A DNA stretch of 64,000 bases from Nissolia schottii (taxonomy: Eukaryota; Streptophyta; Magnoliopsida; Fabales; Fabaceae): contig QANU01067165.1 of assembly GCA_003254905.1 (NCBI GenBank), forward strand, positions 191,706 to 255,705, written 5' to 3'. The notes under the pieces were generated by a model. The model saw only the letters and a program-made list of their open reading frames with translations, did not search any database and had not been told where the DNA came from. A program made the position numbers and the translations under genes. Shown here in pieces: positions 62,605 to 64,000 of the stretch (the first letter of the stretch is position 1; every line of letters begins with the position of its first letter).

Positions 62605-64000
62605 TCAAACTCCTGCATCTGCCTTAATTGGCTTCTTTGCTAACTTGAATGCATCAAATGCTGATTCCTTTGGTTCAACATTGGCATTCTGAACACAGTG
62701 CTCTGCATGTTGTGAAGACCTCCTTAATATCTCCAAAAGCGATACACTTGAATTTTGAGATGTGGTATTCAAGGTAGTATATTTTATCTGTGTATTTCTT
62801 TGAAACTTAGCAGAAACAGCTTTTGGTGGTTGACTCTCACTCGGAATCTGTATGTTAGATCGGATCAAAAACACATTACAAGCATTGGCAAATTTACAAA
62901 GAAGCAAGTACGGTAATGTCATACTACTAGACATAGATGAAGAAAACATCTTTCAAAAAATTTCATTCATGTGATGAGTTGTTAATACTGGAATGTCGAG
63001 CTTTGTCAAGATATTTTAAAAAATAAAAGAGTAGTTGATATACAGCACAACAAATCTAACACTATTATCTAATGTGTTATATACCATTAAAAGAGTAAAA
63101 ATCTTTTAAAATAATTGTTATCATGGTCAATTTTCTTTTAATAATTTAAAATATGAGTTGACAATAGAATATGAAATATGTTCATTATTAGGAAATCAAA
63201 ATTAAACTCTTTTAAGAGAATAATTTTTTTTTAAAAAAGCACAAAACAAGTTTGATTCATAGTATAGTATGCTAGCTATCTACATTACCACATCTAAAGA
63301 ATCCTCTGACATTGAGACTGAAGTCCTGCTATTGCTGTCATCTCGCCCAAATATAAAAGACCTGACCTTGCTTGATCTACGCTTTTGAGATGAGGGTATA
63401 AAATGATTTGAAGCCCGGCCAATAAACGATGACTGCAGTATTAAAGATGAGAAAACTCAGATATGGCACCTTGCCTATAGCATATCACACAGTATTTCTA
63501 ATGGAAGCACACTGCTTCTATTAAAGTTGAAATTGGTGTCAAATAAGCATCTAGACATATACACTCACGCATGGTAACTATTTAACTTTGCTGGGAAAAG
63601 GAGAGTTCCATCACTTAATAAACATCCATTTGTTTTACATCTAGCAGTTCAAACCAACTTACCTTTGATGATATATTTATTTGTTGTCCAATGAGAGACC
63701 TATCAAAGAAGGCTGCAGTGTAAAATAAGAGTAGACCCAATTAGTATTCCCACGCAATGAAGCAGCCTGGAATGATATTGCATGGTGTAGGTTTTGCTAA
63801 CTGCAATTTGGTGAAATAAACAGATCTTACAAGGAGTTCTTCCTTTTCTCTTGGTATCTGGGACAATATTTAATTTCTTTATGCGACTGAAAACTTCCCT
63901 GCTACTTTCATCCTCAGCCAGCGACAAGAATGTAGCTTTTTCTTCCTGATCCACATTACAATATTTAGAAACAGCCAAAGTCAGTTCTTATTATTGCATG
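62605..64000 (-). CDS. 3' end of an unrecognised multi-exon gene (partial)
   Basis: Four exons join in phase: 63945-63831, 63712-63663, 63432-63289 and 62847-62605 (stop). They give the last roughly 183 residues of a protein whose start lies beyond the window. The sequence is basic and Ser-rich: ESSREVFSRIKKLNIVPD, then KRKGRTPSFFDRSLIGQQ, SFIGRASNHFIPSSQKRR, SKVRSFIFGRDD, and an end with AFDAFKLAKKPIKADAGV. It has no transmembrane segment and looks like the disordered tail of a nuclear protein. I do not recognise the family; tails like this occur in DNA-repair enzymes, but that is a guess. All four exon borders have GT or AG consensus. Confidence 0.75.

Noticed and set aside
1-64000. CRISPR arrays, operons, ribosome binding sites, tRNA and rRNA genes
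   Set aside because: The window is plant nuclear DNA. No regular short repeats with unique spacers, no tRNA cloverleaf and no rRNA sequence was recognised by eye; a tRNA scan would be needed to be certain.

Overview
This window is nuclear DNA of a flowering plant. Genes carry many AT-rich introns with GT/AG borders, and the stretches between them hold LTR retrotransposons, small terminal-inverted-repeat elements and microsatellites. All confident protein matches are to plant families. The order BZR1-like, DNA glycosylase and JAC1 recalls the Arabidopsis chromosome 1 neighbourhood of BZR1 and JAC1, which points to a eudicot. A legume is my best guess but is weakly supported. Exon joins below were worked out by hand from splice consensus, reading phase and remembered family sequences. 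Splice phases close and give complete proteins, except in the DUF4091 gene (one exon lost in an N gap) and the last gene (cut by the window edge).

Region by region: 1-1716 has no gene. 1717-9103 is a decayed Ty1/copia element on the minus strand with both LTRs, primer-binding site and polypurine tract, interrupted by a 2.68-kb solo LTR (3215-5894). 10615-12017 (+) is a short, divergent BES1/BZR1 transcription factor. 12.7-13.6 kb holds a 267-bp tandem repeat. 15207-17256 (-) is a TagA-type 3-methyladenine DNA glycosylase. 18720-23601 (+) is the lysophospholipid acyltransferase LPEAT1. 25206-29947 (-) is the auxilin-like chloroplast-movement protein JAC1. 30960-34686 (-) is a PP2C55-like phosphatase whose metal-site motif lacks three residues; its introns carry a solo LTR and a MITE.

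35.6-36.7 kb is a nest of inverted-repeat elements. 37720-38770 is an inverted duplication around broken DUF26 (cysteine-rich receptor kinase) sequence. 40735-43326 (-) is an INDETERMINATE-domain zinc-finger factor. 47663-49600 is a second, truncated copy of the large LTR. 52026-53241 is a Mutator-like non-autonomous element with a 9-bp target duplication. 53605-59480 (-) is a DUF4091/GH123-like protein with an assembly gap over one exon. 62605-64000 (-) is the 3' end of an unrecognised gene.

The genes are independent plant loci and not an operon. Themes are brassinosteroid signalling, base-excision repair, phospholipid remodelling, blue-light chloroplast relocation, organellar phosphatase activity and transcriptional control. 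I found no convincing new multi-gene system. The points most worth a second look are the DUF26 hairpin locus, the phosphatase lacking part of its metal motif, the shortened BZR1-like protein, and a duplicated splice donor in the DUF4091 gene.
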